Assembly: GCA_947498325.1 (NCBI GenBank)
Contig: CANMKE010000004.1
Span: forward strand, 186,001 to 250,000
Reading direction: 5' to 3'
Length of the DNA stretch: 64,000 bases
From: an uncultured Persicobacter sp.
GTDB lineage: Bacteria; Bacteroidota; Bacteroidia; Cytophagales; Cyclobacteriaceae
This document shows, piece after piece, positions 1 through 7,920 of the stretch (position 1 is its first letter; each line of letters begins with the position of its first letter). A model generated the notes under the pieces. The model made no database searches and was not told where the DNA came from. It saw only the letters and a program-made list of their open reading frames with translations. The position numbers and the translations under genes are program-made.

Positions 1-337
1 TGACCAGATCATCAAAATAATTTGACAGGTTAAATAACTCCTGATGCACCCGGGTAAATTCTTCGGTGATATATTTAGAGGATTTCCATTCCTCAGAATA
101 TTTCACAAAGCTTTTCATATCTTTCAGCATGCCTTCAATTCCTATGCGAATTGCAATACCAAAAAACATCACCAACAAATTGATGACTACCGTGAGGGCA
201 ATGGTTGGGTAAAGTGCCGATTTAATATCGAAAGCTAAAAGGAGCATTCCCAACAGGTTGAGAAGGCCAATAACAGAGGCAATAGCAAAGTAAGTCTTTA
301 GTTTCAGCTTACCTTTGATGGGTTGATGTTCTTCCAT
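1..337 (-). CDS. N-terminal part of a membrane sensor-like protein (truncated by window edge)
   Basis: An open frame runs from an ATG at 337 to the window edge (112 codons) with no stop. The translation starts MEEHQPIKGKLKLK and has two hydrophobic segments (about residues 15-35 and 43-65). An amphipathic stretch follows, with the spacing of a HAMP-like linker (…GMLKDMKSFVKYSEEW… then …VHQELFNLSNYFDDL). Two closely spaced TM segments followed by a helical linker are typical of signalling proteins such as histidine kinases, methyl-accepting proteins or GAF/phosphatase sensors. The output domain lies outside the window, so the family is inferred. A 440-bp gap separates it from the next terminator. 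Confidence 0.5.
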   Translation of the reverse strand, partial: MEEHQPIKGKLKLKTYFAIASVIGLLNLLGMLLLAFDIKSALYPTIALTVVINLLVMFFGIAIRIGIEGMLKDMKSFVKYSEEWKSSKYITEEFTRVHQELFNLSNYFDDLV

Positions 338-779
338 GAAAAAATTAACAAAAAATGATAACCAATTATATAAATTTAATGGGCATAGCGCCTCACCAAG
401 TTAAAGCGGCTGCATTTCAAAACACGGTTTTGTAACACAAACTGCTTCACGTCAAAAAAAAGAGGCGATTTGCTGATGATCGACCATTGAGCAATGTGAA
501 ACTCCCGGTCGGTACAGGTCTGCCTTTCTTGTCGGTTAATGGTGGTGGCCACATTTAGAGCCCATTTAAAACTTCAACATCTTGCTGCAAATCCAAATTA
601 TTGGCATTGACACGGACGATTTTTCAACAATCGCGCTACAACTCAAAATAACCCTTCATTGCTTCTGCAATACGCTAAATTTTCATCACGAAATTTTAAA
701 CACGCTCTTAAACCGCATAAATATTAATTTCTTTAATTTAATATAAATTACGACGAAATTAAATTATTTTTTTCAGCAT
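338..779. other. Non-coding gap, no gene seen
   Basis: About 440 bp, AT-rich, with stops in all frames. I see no RNA gene, and no repeat shared with the rest of the window. It should contain the promoter of the leftward gene ending at the window edge. Confidence 0.5.
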
Positions 780-780
780 A

Positions 781-813
781 AAAAAACTCCTCAACCATAA
801 TTGATTGAGGAGT
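781..813 (-). terminator. Rho-independent terminator of the repeat protein
   Basis: Stem ACTCCTCAA / TTGAGGAGT (9 bp) with a 10-nt loop, followed on the minus strand by a run of T. It lies 28 bp past the stop of the gene at 841-1689. Confidence 0.8.
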
Positions 814-840
814 GCTTTATTATTGACAGAATCGTCAGTA

Positions 841-1689
841 TTAATCTTTATTTTCATCTTTTTTCGTAACATCCACACGCTCTCGTGCTGGAAGTGCCGG
901 GTTTGGCTTTCTTGCAGGAATGTCCTCACGCTGTCTTGGTGGAAGATCATTTCTACGTGGTGCATAACCTCCTTCGCGACGATCGCTATTATATGGGCGA
1001 CGGTTATCGCTGTTATAACCTCCTTCGCGGCGGTCGTTGTTGTACGGACGACGGTTATTGCTGTAGCCACCTTCGCGGTTGCCTCCAGTGCTTTCACGAC
1101 GGTCATTATTATAAGGACGACGGTTATCGCTGTTATAACCTCCTTCGCGGCGGTCGTTGTTGTACGGACGGCGGTTATTGTTGTAGCCACCTTCGCGGTT
1201 ACCTCCAGTGCTTTCACGACGGTCGCTATTATAAGGGCGGCGGTTATCGCTGTTATAGCCTCCTTCACGGCGGTCGTTGTTGTACGGACGGCGGTTATCA
1301 TTACCTCCTTCGCGACGATCGCTATTATATGGACGACGGTTATCGCCTCCCTGCCCAGTATTGCGGTCGCTATACGCTTTACGTGGCCCGCGGTGCTGGA
1401 ATTTATTAACTTTCTGTGGTCTTGGTTTTTTCTTCGACTCAGGAAATTCCTTTTGCAGTCTCGACAATACAGAATCAATAGTATCACTCATCTCAATAGG
1501 ATAAGCAAAAACTTCCATTTCCTGACCTCGAACCTCTCTTTTCACCTTCTCGGGATCACGGCCAAATACTTGACGGTACATGCTGATGACCTGCATACCG
1601 GCACGTTGTTGTCCCCAACCCCATTTTCCCATACCCAGTTCGAAGGCACGTTCGTCAATGGTGGTATATTTTTTTCTATTATCTGACAT
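841..1689 (-). CDS. Basic Arg/Asn/Gly tandem-repeat protein, possible RNA-binding protein
   Basis: 282 aa, ATG at 1689. Residues 1-85 look globular (MSDNRKKYTTIDERAFELGM…, with GKWGWGQQ and a MYRQVFGRD segment). Residues 90-116 are a Lys/Pro/Arg linker. Residues 117-242 are tandem copies of NRRPYN(S/N)DRREGGYNSD alternating with a longer form carrying ESTGGNREGGY. The tail is basic/acidic (PPRQREDIPARKPN…). There is no signal peptide or TM segment. I do not recognise the N-terminal domain. RGG-like disordered tails elsewhere bind RNA or drive condensates, so RNA or ribosome association is inference only. Long ORFs in other frames here are artefacts of the repeats. Confidence 0.75.
   Translation of the reverse strand: MSDNRKKYTTIDERAFELGMGKWGWGQQRAGMQVISMYRQVFGRDPEKVKREVRGQEMEVFAYPIEMSDTIDSVLSRLQKEFPESKKKPRPQKVNKFQHRGPRKAYSDRNTGQGGDNRRPYNSDRREGGNDNRRPYNNDRREGGYNSDNRRPYNSDRRESTGGNREGGYNNNRRPYNNDRREGGYNSDNRRPYNNDRRESTGGNREGGYSNNRRPYNNDRREGGYNSDNRRPYNSDRREGGYAPRRNDLPPRQREDIPARKPNPALPARERVDVTKKDENKD
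967..1341. repeat. In-frame tandem repeat, 120-bp higher-order period
   Basis: Encodes the NRRPYN…DRREGG units. Units of 17 and 23 codons alternate, giving an exact 120-bp period: the segment from 1081 recurs at 1201 with only a few third-position differences. Copy number could change by recombination without breaking the frame. Confidence 0.85.
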
Positions 1690-1926
1690 CTGTCTATCCG
1701 CTTTAATTCACCTTAATATAATAACATCTCATCACTCCTACAATCTCTCCTATTTAATTAGGGCATGATTACAGGTTATCCCGCACTTCCTTTTCAAATA
1801 ATAACAAAACTTGTTCCAATCTTTAAAAGAGCAATTCCTTACAGGGATAAACGTTAAATTAGAGAAGGTTAATAGGCTTATCTCAAACTATTTTTCTTGA
1901 GCATCGCATTCTGCGACCCTACGGTG

Positions 1927-2000
1927 TGGAGAATATCGGAGTCGAACCGATGACCTCCTGCTTGCAAAGCAGGCGCTCTAGCCAACTGAGCTAATCCCCC
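1927..2000 (-). tRNA. tRNA-Ala (anticodon UGC)
   Basis: Read on the minus strand, the cloverleaf has acceptor arm GGGGGAT/ATTCTCC with discriminator A and D-loop AGCTCAGTTGGCTAGAGC. The anticodon stem CCTGC/GCAGG carries TGC at 1964-1966, and the T arm contains GGTTCGACTCC. 74 nt without encoded CCA. It stands alone, with no rRNA genes nearby. Confidence 0.97.
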
Positions 2001-2117
2001 TTGATCAATCTGCCGATAAAATTATAAAATTTTAGTTAGTCCCAAAATTTAAACGCCTACTTTATCAATATAATAGGGGTTAAAATTTGGTTTTTATGAT
2101 CTTCTAATCTGATTTTT

Positions 2118-2177
2118 GTAAAAACTCATCAAAAGTACATTGAAAGAATAACAAATAACGATTGATGAGTTTTATTA
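2118..2177 (-). terminator. Possible terminator after codB
   Basis: AAACTCATCA and TGATGAGTTT form an 11-bp stem with a long (about 35 nt) loop, followed on the minus strand by TTTTT. It lies just beyond the codB stop. The long loop lowers confidence. Confidence 0.4.
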
Positions 2178-2197
2178 CAAATATCAGATAGGAGCAA

Positions 2198-3460
2198 TTA
2201 TTTAATCAGTTTAACTAAAATTGGATAAACGATAAGGCTCACGATGGTGGCATTTAAAGGGGTAATCCCCCCGATGAAGCCATGTTCGGTAAGCAAAGCC
2301 ACGGCCACTCCAATACCCCAGGCCAATAATGCAGGAATTCGGATGGCCTTAAAACCATTCACCTGATCGGTTTTCATTTGTGCCATGCTCAGGTATTTCC
2401 CTTTGTTTACCACAAAGAAATCGGCAATAATAACCGCCCCAATGGAAGGCAGCATGACATTAAGGGTGCTCAGCCAGCCCACAAAATTATTGTATAGCCA
2501 CATTGCGAAAATGGTTCCGATAATCCCATTGAAAATTACCACCCATTTTTTCGGCAAGCCAGTAACATTCGACAGCCCCAAACCAGAAGCATAAAGAGCG
2601 TTATCGTTCGTTGTCCAGATGTTAAGCCCCAAAACCACCATTCCGAGAACAATCATTCCTTGCTTAACGAGTACGTCTGAAATATCATTCAACTGATATA
2701 ATGCCGCACCTACGGCACCAAAAATAAACATCAGGGTATTGCCGAGGAAGAAGGCAATAACGGTCGTAGATACTGCCACTTTCTTCGTTTTGGCAAATCG
2801 TGTAAAATCAGGCGTAAGGGTTCCTCCACTGATGAATGACCCTACACAAATACCAATGGCAGCAAATAAGGACATCTCGTGAATCGGCGTTACTGACTGC
2901 AAGGCATCAAAGCCAAAAGTACCAATGGCATCCGTTACGGAATAACAGCCCAATACAGCGATGGCAGGAACGGCAATAAAGCTCAGGATCGTCAGCGCCT
3001 TGATCCCAAACCAGGCCGAGGAGGTCATCAGTAATCCTCCAATAATAATGAGAGCGTTCACATTCCAGCCTGTGGCTTTAGCAATGGGAATGGCAAACAT
3101 GGCCACCCCGACACCAAACCAGCCCACCTGGGTGAAGCTCAGCAAAAACGAAGGCAAATAAGAGCCTTTTGCACCGAAGGAATATCTTGCCAAAAGGTGC
3201 GTTGACAACCCTGTTGAGGCAGCAATATAAGCCAAAGCGCCCGTGTATAGCCCCAGAATAAGGTTACCCGCAAGCACGGAAAGGAAAAAATCATTGAACG
3301 TAACGCCTGCACCGAGCTTTCCTCCGGCCCACATACTGGCAGAAAAAAAGGTGAAGCCGAGCATGACCACCAGCATTGAAAAAAAGCCTTTTTTACTTCC
3401 TTGCGCAACGTGATCCAACGCAAAATCTTGATCTACTACTTTAGCGGTAGTTGCCTCCAT
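2198..3460 (-). CDS. codB: Cytosine permease, NCS1 family
   Basis: 420 aa with about 12 hydrophobic segments, matching the usual length of CodB-type NCS1 permeases. Characteristic stretches include MLGFTFFSASMWAGGKLGAG near TM1, an AARYSFG-like motif (LLARYSFGAKG), QVGWFGVG near residue 110 and TPDFTRFAKT in the loop after TM6. These are typical of nucleobase:cation symporters that import cytosine across the inner membrane. The gene lies 115 bp downstream of the PRTase-like gene on the same strand, so the two probably share a leader and promoter. No cytosine deaminase is visible nearby. Cytosine is the likely substrate, but a related pyrimidine or purine is possible. Confidence 0.88.
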   Translation of the reverse strand: MEATTAKVVDQDFALDHVAQGSKKGFFSMLVVMLGFTFFSASMWAGGKLGAGVTFNDFFLSVLAGNLILGLYTGALAYIAASTGLSTHLLARYSFGAKGSYLPSFLLSFTQVGWFGVGVAMFAIPIAKATGWNVNALIIIGGLLMTSSAWFGIKALTILSFIAVPAIAVLGCYSVTDAIGTFGFDALQSVTPIHEMSLFAAIGICVGSFISGGTLTPDFTRFAKTKKVAVSTTVIAFFLGNTLMFIFGAVGAALYQLNDISDVLVKQGMIVLGMVVLGLNIWTTNDNALYASGLGLSNVTGLPKKWVVIFNGIIGTIFAMWLYNNFVGWLSTLNVMLPSIGAVIIADFFVVNKGKYLSMAQMKTDQVNGFKAIRIPALLAWGIGVAVALLTEHGFIGGITPLNATIVSLIVYPILVKLIK

Positions 3461-3575
3461 GAATGATATTAAATATAAGTTTTAAAGATAATTTTCAATA
3501 TAGATTACCCTGCACAAAAAAATGAGGGTAAAAAAATATCCCCATTCCAAAAAAGAACAAGGATACTGCAATATT

Positions 3576-4577
3576 TTAATGAAGCCCTAAAGCCTTCAGT
3601 TTATCGACTTGCTGCTGCGCGACCGTCAATAAATCCACCTGACCGAAATCGGCGGCATCCATATCCGGGCACCTTTCCGTGAGTAAAGCCTGATAGCTTG
3701 TTTCTTTGGCCAAAGCCACCACCTGCTGCCAGTAGTCCATCACATCCTCCACATATTCCGGCACATTGAAAGCCCGCGAACCTGCATCGTAGATGGTGCA
3801 TCGTTCCAGTGGGAAAGCGGGATTTTCCATTTGCGAAGCCAAAAACTCCGGCGCCAGCAAGGAATCCCTGCGCAATAAATCTGTACCTGTCAATTTAATA
3901 GACAAAGGAGTTTCTGGTGTTGCGATCGCAAAACGTCCTTCGATATAGCAGACCACCGTTTTCTCATATTCCGGGAAAGTCGCTTTACATTCGGCATCAA
4001 TTGCCGCCATCACTTCCTCGGTTTTCGGTCCACCGAAAGTAAAGAAAACAATATTTTTCAAGCCCACCTGCTGCTGCTTTGCCTCATCGATCATACACTC
4101 CAGGCCGTGCTTCAGGCTGGTACCTGTTGCCACTACATCGCCAACCACCACCTGAGCATTGGCAGGAAAATATACTTTCTTATAACCATCCTCAGTGATT
4201 TCCCACTCTTCGGAATTCCCTTCTACCCGGCGGCGCTGCGCAGAGATAAACGCACTCCCATGCATGTTCCAGTCATAGGCATCAGCAAGTGCTTCGCGAA
4301 GGCTAAAGTTCAGTCCTCCACGCAGGATATTGAAAATCAAAGACTGTCGCTCCTGCAGGGCAAGCATCTCTGCCGCTGCAATTCCCTTAAAAAAAGACGC
4401 ACAGGCCTTTTGCAGTTTTCGGGTGTAATTCAATCCCATCACCATCGGATCATTACAGATCGCTCGGCTCTCAGGTGTAGATAAAATATAACGTTCAATG
4501 GTAGTTTCAACCTGATCATCGATCGCGTAAATGGCGCAATCGCTTTGGTCATGAATTTTCTTCAACATCTCTCCCAA
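3576..4577 (-). CDS. Phosphoribosyltransferase-like protein upstream of codB
   Basis: 333 aa. Residues 84-90 (ILRGGLN) resemble the Arg-Gly-Gly loop of type I phosphoribosyltransferases. Residues 143-155 (VVVGDVVATGTSL) resemble the PRPP-binding signature, with the first of the two usual acidic residues replaced by Gly. A large helical C-terminal extension (about 230-333) is not part of a standard UPRT or APRT. There is no signal peptide. Co-orientation with codB suggests salvage of an imported base or control of that process. It could be an active transferase or a PRPP-sensing regulator; I cannot tell which. ATG at 4577; Met4 is an alternative start. Confidence 0.7.
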   Translation of the reverse strand: MGEMLKKIHDQSDCAIYAIDDQVETTIERYILSTPESRAICNDPMVMGLNYTRKLQKACASFFKGIAAAEMLALQERQSLIFNILRGGLNFSLREALADAYDWNMHGSAFISAQRRRVEGNSEEWEITEDGYKKVYFPANAQVVVGDVVATGTSLKHGLECMIDEAKQQQVGLKNIVFFTFGGPKTEEVMAAIDAECKATFPEYEKTVVCYIEGRFAIATPETPLSIKLTGTDLLRRDSLLAPEFLASQMENPAFPLERCTIYDAGSRAFNVPEYVEDVMDYWQQVVALAKETSYQALLTERCPDMDAADFGQVDLLTVAQQQVDKLKALGLH

Positions 4578-4635
4578 TTTCTATAACTCAAAATCATTTT
4601 CATTTTTTTCTGACCACGCCCTTAAAGTATGGATC

Positions 4636-4674
4636 AAAAAAAATCCCGAAATGACCCTTTTTGGCATTCCGAGA
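4636..4674 (-). terminator. Leader terminator (candidate attenuator) before the PRTase/codB pair
   Basis: On the minus strand, TCTCGGAATG… pairs with …CATTTCGGGA across a short A-rich loop, followed by eight T. It sits about 60 bp upstream of the start codon at 4577, with no leftward gene further upstream, so it lies in the 5' leader. Its 3' arm can instead pair perfectly (7 bp) with 4751-4757. Confidence 0.6.
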
Positions 4675-4760
4675 TGAACCCGAGAGGCGAAAATCACCTC
4701 CGTAATTTGATATCATAAGCCTCACTCAATTGAATGAATAACAATTACAGTTCGGGAGTG
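4675..4760 (-). promoter_or_regulatory. Candidate structured leader or anti-terminator
   Basis: Contains a GAGGTGA/TCGCCTC hairpin (4684-4700) and, further upstream in the transcript, TCCCGAA (complement of 4751-4757). That segment is exactly complementary to TTCGGGA in the terminator 3' arm (complement of 4644-4650). Mutually exclusive pairing would allow ligand- or protein-controlled readthrough. It does not match the TPP consensus or another riboswitch class I can recall. Confidence 0.4.
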
Positions 4761-5616
4761 CAAGTTAATACAAGAAAGCCCGATTTACTAAAGTAATGGG
4801 TACATTTTAAATCGTTCTACATTTCCTATAATTAATCAACACAATAATCTTATATGTGGCTTACGATTATTAAAAAATAATTAAAACAACATAAGTCAAA
4901 CATAAAATACAGGCCGTGGACTACAATTAACAACCTATTTACGAGTCAGAAACCAACTTAACCACTTGAGTTTCTACTACATCAAGCTCAAAGGACAAAT
5001 CTTTAACAACAGCCGATAAGCACGCCTTTACTCAGCGCCACTATCACAATGCCTGAAGGTCAACCAAAACCACCTCAGTAAAAATCCCTAAACCTAAAAA
5101 AACAAATATAATTATCTACAATAGACAAATTTTTAGAGTGAATTTAAACAATGTAACCTACCAAAATAAGCAACCACATAATTATTTCTATTTTTCGCAC
5201 TGAAAGAAAATCGAAAGCCCTCTATAACCACATAAAAGGAAAGTTAATCATCAAATTATCAAATAAAATCACTTATCCTGAATTTTTCAAAAGAAGCAAA
5301 CAAACGTTCTACCGCACTGATCTTTAGGTCGAAACACTAAAAAAAACCTATTTACACTCAAAAAAAAGACCCTAAATTCACAAAAACCACGAATCCAAAA
5401 CCACTTATGCTATTTTTTCAACCACCCATCACGAAAACCAATGTATTCCATCTGTTTTATATAATTTTTTATTATCATTGTTAAATATACACCGAAATCA
5501 ATGATAATTTTTTTCTTATTTATTAACCAACTCTATAAGCAGGCAACGATTCAATGCATACCATCAATAGAAACGATGCCCAATACACAACTTTCAACCT
5601 TACATTTTAATCAACT
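4761..5616. other. Long non-coding, G-poor stretch
   Basis: About 850 bp without a credible ORF on either strand. The + strand is A/C-rich and strikingly poor in G (for example, 5341-5400 contains only two G). It must hold the promoter of the GAF-protein gene at 5617 and that of the leftward PRTase gene. No repeat, tRNA or known RNA fold is evident. Confidence 0.5.
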
Positions 5617-6987
5617 ATGAATCTTAATCAACTCCTATGGGGAAACCATGAGGTGTCTGAAGCTGAAAAGCTAAAACTCGTGGCGCTCAAGTTTATCGCA
5701 GGTTTACTTATTGTTTTTGACCTGATCATGTTGTACCAAACCAAAGGAACAGACCTGATACTGCTGCCGGTAATTCACCTGTTGGCAATCTGTCTAACAA
5801 CCGGCCTTGGGGCAATGAAGCTTTACGATGTTTCCAAGAACATTGCCACTGCAGCTACTGTCGCATACTTTTTAGCCATTGCCTTTATCGACATGAAGAT
5901 GTATTCCATCAATGGGCCAATCCTGATGTCGTTAATTTTTTGTATCACGCTGTCTTTCGTCGTTTATGGCATTGATCAGTACAAAAAAATGGCGGCCTAT
6001 TTAGTGATCATCACCATTGGCGGGCTCATCGCTTATTATACCGACCCATTTATTGATCTACCTACCCCACTTTATGGCACGCCTGATCAGAAAATCCATA
6101 TTGTTTTTGCGCTATACTTGCTGCTTACGCTAAACTTCTGCTTGTTTATTGTTGATTATAATGGGTTTCATCAGATCAATAAATCCAAAGAACTGAATGA
6201 TGAAATGAAGGCAGCCAATGCGTTGGTCATTACCAAACAGGAAGAAACACAAGCCTACATTAAAGAGATTGAGCAGGTTCGGGAAAAAGAAAATGAGCAG
6301 AAATGGGTAGTAGAGGGCGTTTCTCGTATTGACAATACCCTACGACAGGAGACAGAAGACTCACAACACCGTGATGATATTCTAAAGGAGATTATGAAAT
6401 ACAGCAAGCTGAGCCAAGGAGCACTTTACCTGCTTGCTGACGATAAGGATGACGATATTCTTGAACTGGTGGCGACCTATGCTTACGGACGCAAAAAGTT
6501 TGTGAAAGACTATATAGAGCCTGGTATTGGTATTTTGGGACAGGTATTTTATGAGGAAGAGCCACTGTATATGGATGAAATCCCTGAGGATTATATCAAC
6601 ATCAGCAGCGGACTCGGCAAGGCACGCCCGAATTACATCTACCTCATTCCTCTGAAATATAATATGGAGGTGATTGGCGTAATGGAATTTGCCGGATTTG
6701 GGGTTTTGAAAGACAAGGTTATTGAATACCTGAATAAAATTTCTGAGTCGTTGGGGGCACATATCGCTAACCGAAAGGTTGCCCTGAGAACACAGTTTTT
6801 ACTGGAACAGGCACAACAGCAAGCAGAGCAGTTACGGGCTCAGGAAGAGGAAATCCGACAAAATATGGAAGAGCAGCAAGCCGTCAATGAACAGGCGGAA
6901 CGCGACAAAGAAATTTATATGAATCAGATTGCTGAACTAAAATCTGAGCTGAAGAAACGATCCAAGCAGGAGGCTGAAACCGCCTAA
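5617..6987 (+). CDS. Six-TM membrane protein with cytoplasmic GAF domain and coiled coils
   Basis: 456 aa. About six hydrophobic segments occupy residues 21-175. A charged coiled coil follows (about 190-235), then a GAF-type domain (about 240-375: …QGALYLLADD…, GILGQVFYEEEPLYMDEIPEDY, YLIPLKYNMEVIGVMEFAG). A Gln/Glu-rich coiled coil forms the C-terminus (EQAQQQAEQLRAQEEEIRQN). Cytophagales proteins with this GAF plus EEIRQN-type helix usually signal to partner kinases or adenylate cyclases. No kinase, cyclase or phosphatase domain is present here, so it may be an adaptor sensor. ATG at 5617; followed by a terminator at 7144-7181. Confidence 0.75.
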   Translation: MNLNQLLWGNHEVSEAEKLKLVALKFIAGLLIVFDLIMLYQTKGTDLILLPVIHLLAICLTTGLGAMKLYDVSKNIATAATVAYFLAIAFIDMKMYSINGPILMSLIFCITLSFVVYGIDQYKKMAAYLVIITIGGLIAYYTDPFIDLPTPLYGTPDQKIHIVFALYLLLTLNFCLFIVDYNGFHQINKSKELNDEMKAANALVITKQEETQAYIKEIEQVREKENEQKWVVEGVSRIDNTLRQETEDSQHRDDILKEIMKYSKLSQGALYLLADDKDDDILELVATYAYGRKKFVKDYIEPGIGILGQVFYEEEPLYMDEIPEDYINISSGLGKARPNYIYLIPLKYNMEVIGVMEFAGFGVLKDKVIEYLNKISESLGAHIANRKVALRTQFLLEQAQQQAEQLRAQEEEIRQNMEEQQAVNEQAERDKEIYMNQIAELKSELKKRSKQEAETA

Positions 6988-7143
6988 ACACTGCCGCATT
7001 TTTCTTCACCGATACCCGCCGAATGCTGCTGTAATGTTCATTGCGTTTGGGTACTTCGCGCTGAAATCCCTCGACGTTTATTATACTGAGCAATAGAGAA
7101 GCAGGGGTATTGAACTCGGATGACAACACTATCGAAAGCAATA

Positions 7144-7181
7144 AAACCGATGCAAACCACCTTTTTGCATCGGTTTTTTTT
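7144..7181 (+). terminator. Rho-independent terminator
   Basis: Stem AAACCGATGCAAA / TTTGCATCGGTTT followed by a T-run. It lies 156 bp after the stop of the GAF protein. Confidence 0.85.
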
Positions 7182-7222
7182 ATGGGGCGACTGAAGAAGT
7201 ACAATATTAAACTGAAAGGACT

Positions 7223-7852
7223 TTGAGGTTCAGCATATTTTTTGTTTTCTTGTACCTTATGCTTGCATACCTTTTATTCATCATCAGCTTAATATCGCCT
7301 CCTCCGCATGGAAGGTCCGGTAAACTTTTTTGGGACCAATCCTGCCTCCTGACCATTCATGGGGAAAGTAACGTCAGCAAATTCGCCTGTTCCTACAGCT
7401 CCGACCGCTCGGCCTCCGTTGATTTTCTTTTCAAGTTCACCTCTGATGAGTACCCGGTTTCCGCACAGCTCAACGCCGATCCAATCAGGATTCCCATTAC
7501 ACAGTTTGACTGCAATATCCCCGGAATGCGATCCGACTTCCGCTCCCTCCTTCAGTATAAACAACACCCTTTCGTGCGCATGAATATGAACGACATCAGT
7601 ATGCGGGAAGGGCCCAATGCGGATATTGAATTCAACCTTGAGATTACACTTGAAATTGCCGGAGCGCAACAAATATTCACCGTTCCGGTGACCTCCGAAC
7701 AGGGAGAAGATGGGCAATTTTACCTCTTCGGTGAAATGAACGTTGACATCCGAAACTACGGACTCACGCCCCCCACCAAATTTTTGGGTACCGTAAAAGT
7801 ATCCCCCTATGTGGTAGTGGCTTTTAAAATTGGTATTGAGTTGGAGGCTTAG
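7223..7852 (+). CDS. YceI-like (lipocalin-like) secreted or membrane-anchored protein
   Basis: 209 aa from a TTG at 7223 preceded by AAAGGA; an ATG at 7259 is a possible alternative start. An N-terminal hydrophobic segment (IFFVFLYLMLAYLLFIISLI) is a signal peptide or anchor. The rest fits a YceI-like beta-barrel: an opening strand LTIHGESNVSKFAC, a middle …RIPITQFDCNIPGMRSDFRSLLQYKQHPFVRM… (the YceI pattern of conserved Met/Leu then KHP), and a C-terminal …PTKFLGTVKVSPYVVVAFKI strand. YceI proteins bind isoprenoid or amphiphilic ligands in the periplasm. The specific role is unknown. It is convergent with the M43 protease gene. Confidence 0.65.
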   Translation: MRFSIFFVFLYLMLAYLLFIISLISPPPHGRSGKLFWDQSCLLTIHGESNVSKFACSYSSDRSASVDFLFKFTSDEYPVSAQLNADPIRIPITQFDCNIPGMRSDFRSLLQYKQHPFVRMNMNDISMREGPNADIEFNLEITLEIAGAQQIFTVPVTSEQGEDGQFYLFGEMNVDIRNYGLTPPTKFLGTVKVSPYVVVAFKIGIELEA

Positions 7853-7865
7853 CAGTATTAGAGCA

Positions 7866-7905
7866 CAAAAAAGCACTTCAAAAAATCCCTTTCCTGAAGT
7901 GCCTT
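7866..7905 (-). terminator. Terminator between convergent genes
   Basis: AGCACTTCA / TGAAGTGC stem; the minus-strand 3' side is followed by TTTTTTG. It serves the protease gene ending at 7921 and may act in both directions. Confidence 0.75.
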
Positions 7906-7920
7906 TACTGTTGTTTTACG

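Noticed and set aside
967-1341. CRISPR array
   Set aside because: The repeats are direct, without unique spacers, in frame with a protein, and have a 120-bp period.
759-1686. Long ORFs of 242, 293 and 174 codons in other frames across the repeat gene
   Set aside because: They arise from the low-complexity repeats; their translations are runs of Ala/Val/Thr/Ile or Cys/Tyr without domain sense, while the 282-aa frame has a globular start and a matching terminator.
4675-4760. TPP (THI-box) riboswitch, suggested by a permease gene
   Set aside because: The CUGAGA and ACCUGAUC…GGAUAAUGCC blocks are absent.
6884-7204. 106-codon minus-strand ORF
   Set aside because: It overlaps the end of the GAF protein and a terminator; composition is not protein-like.
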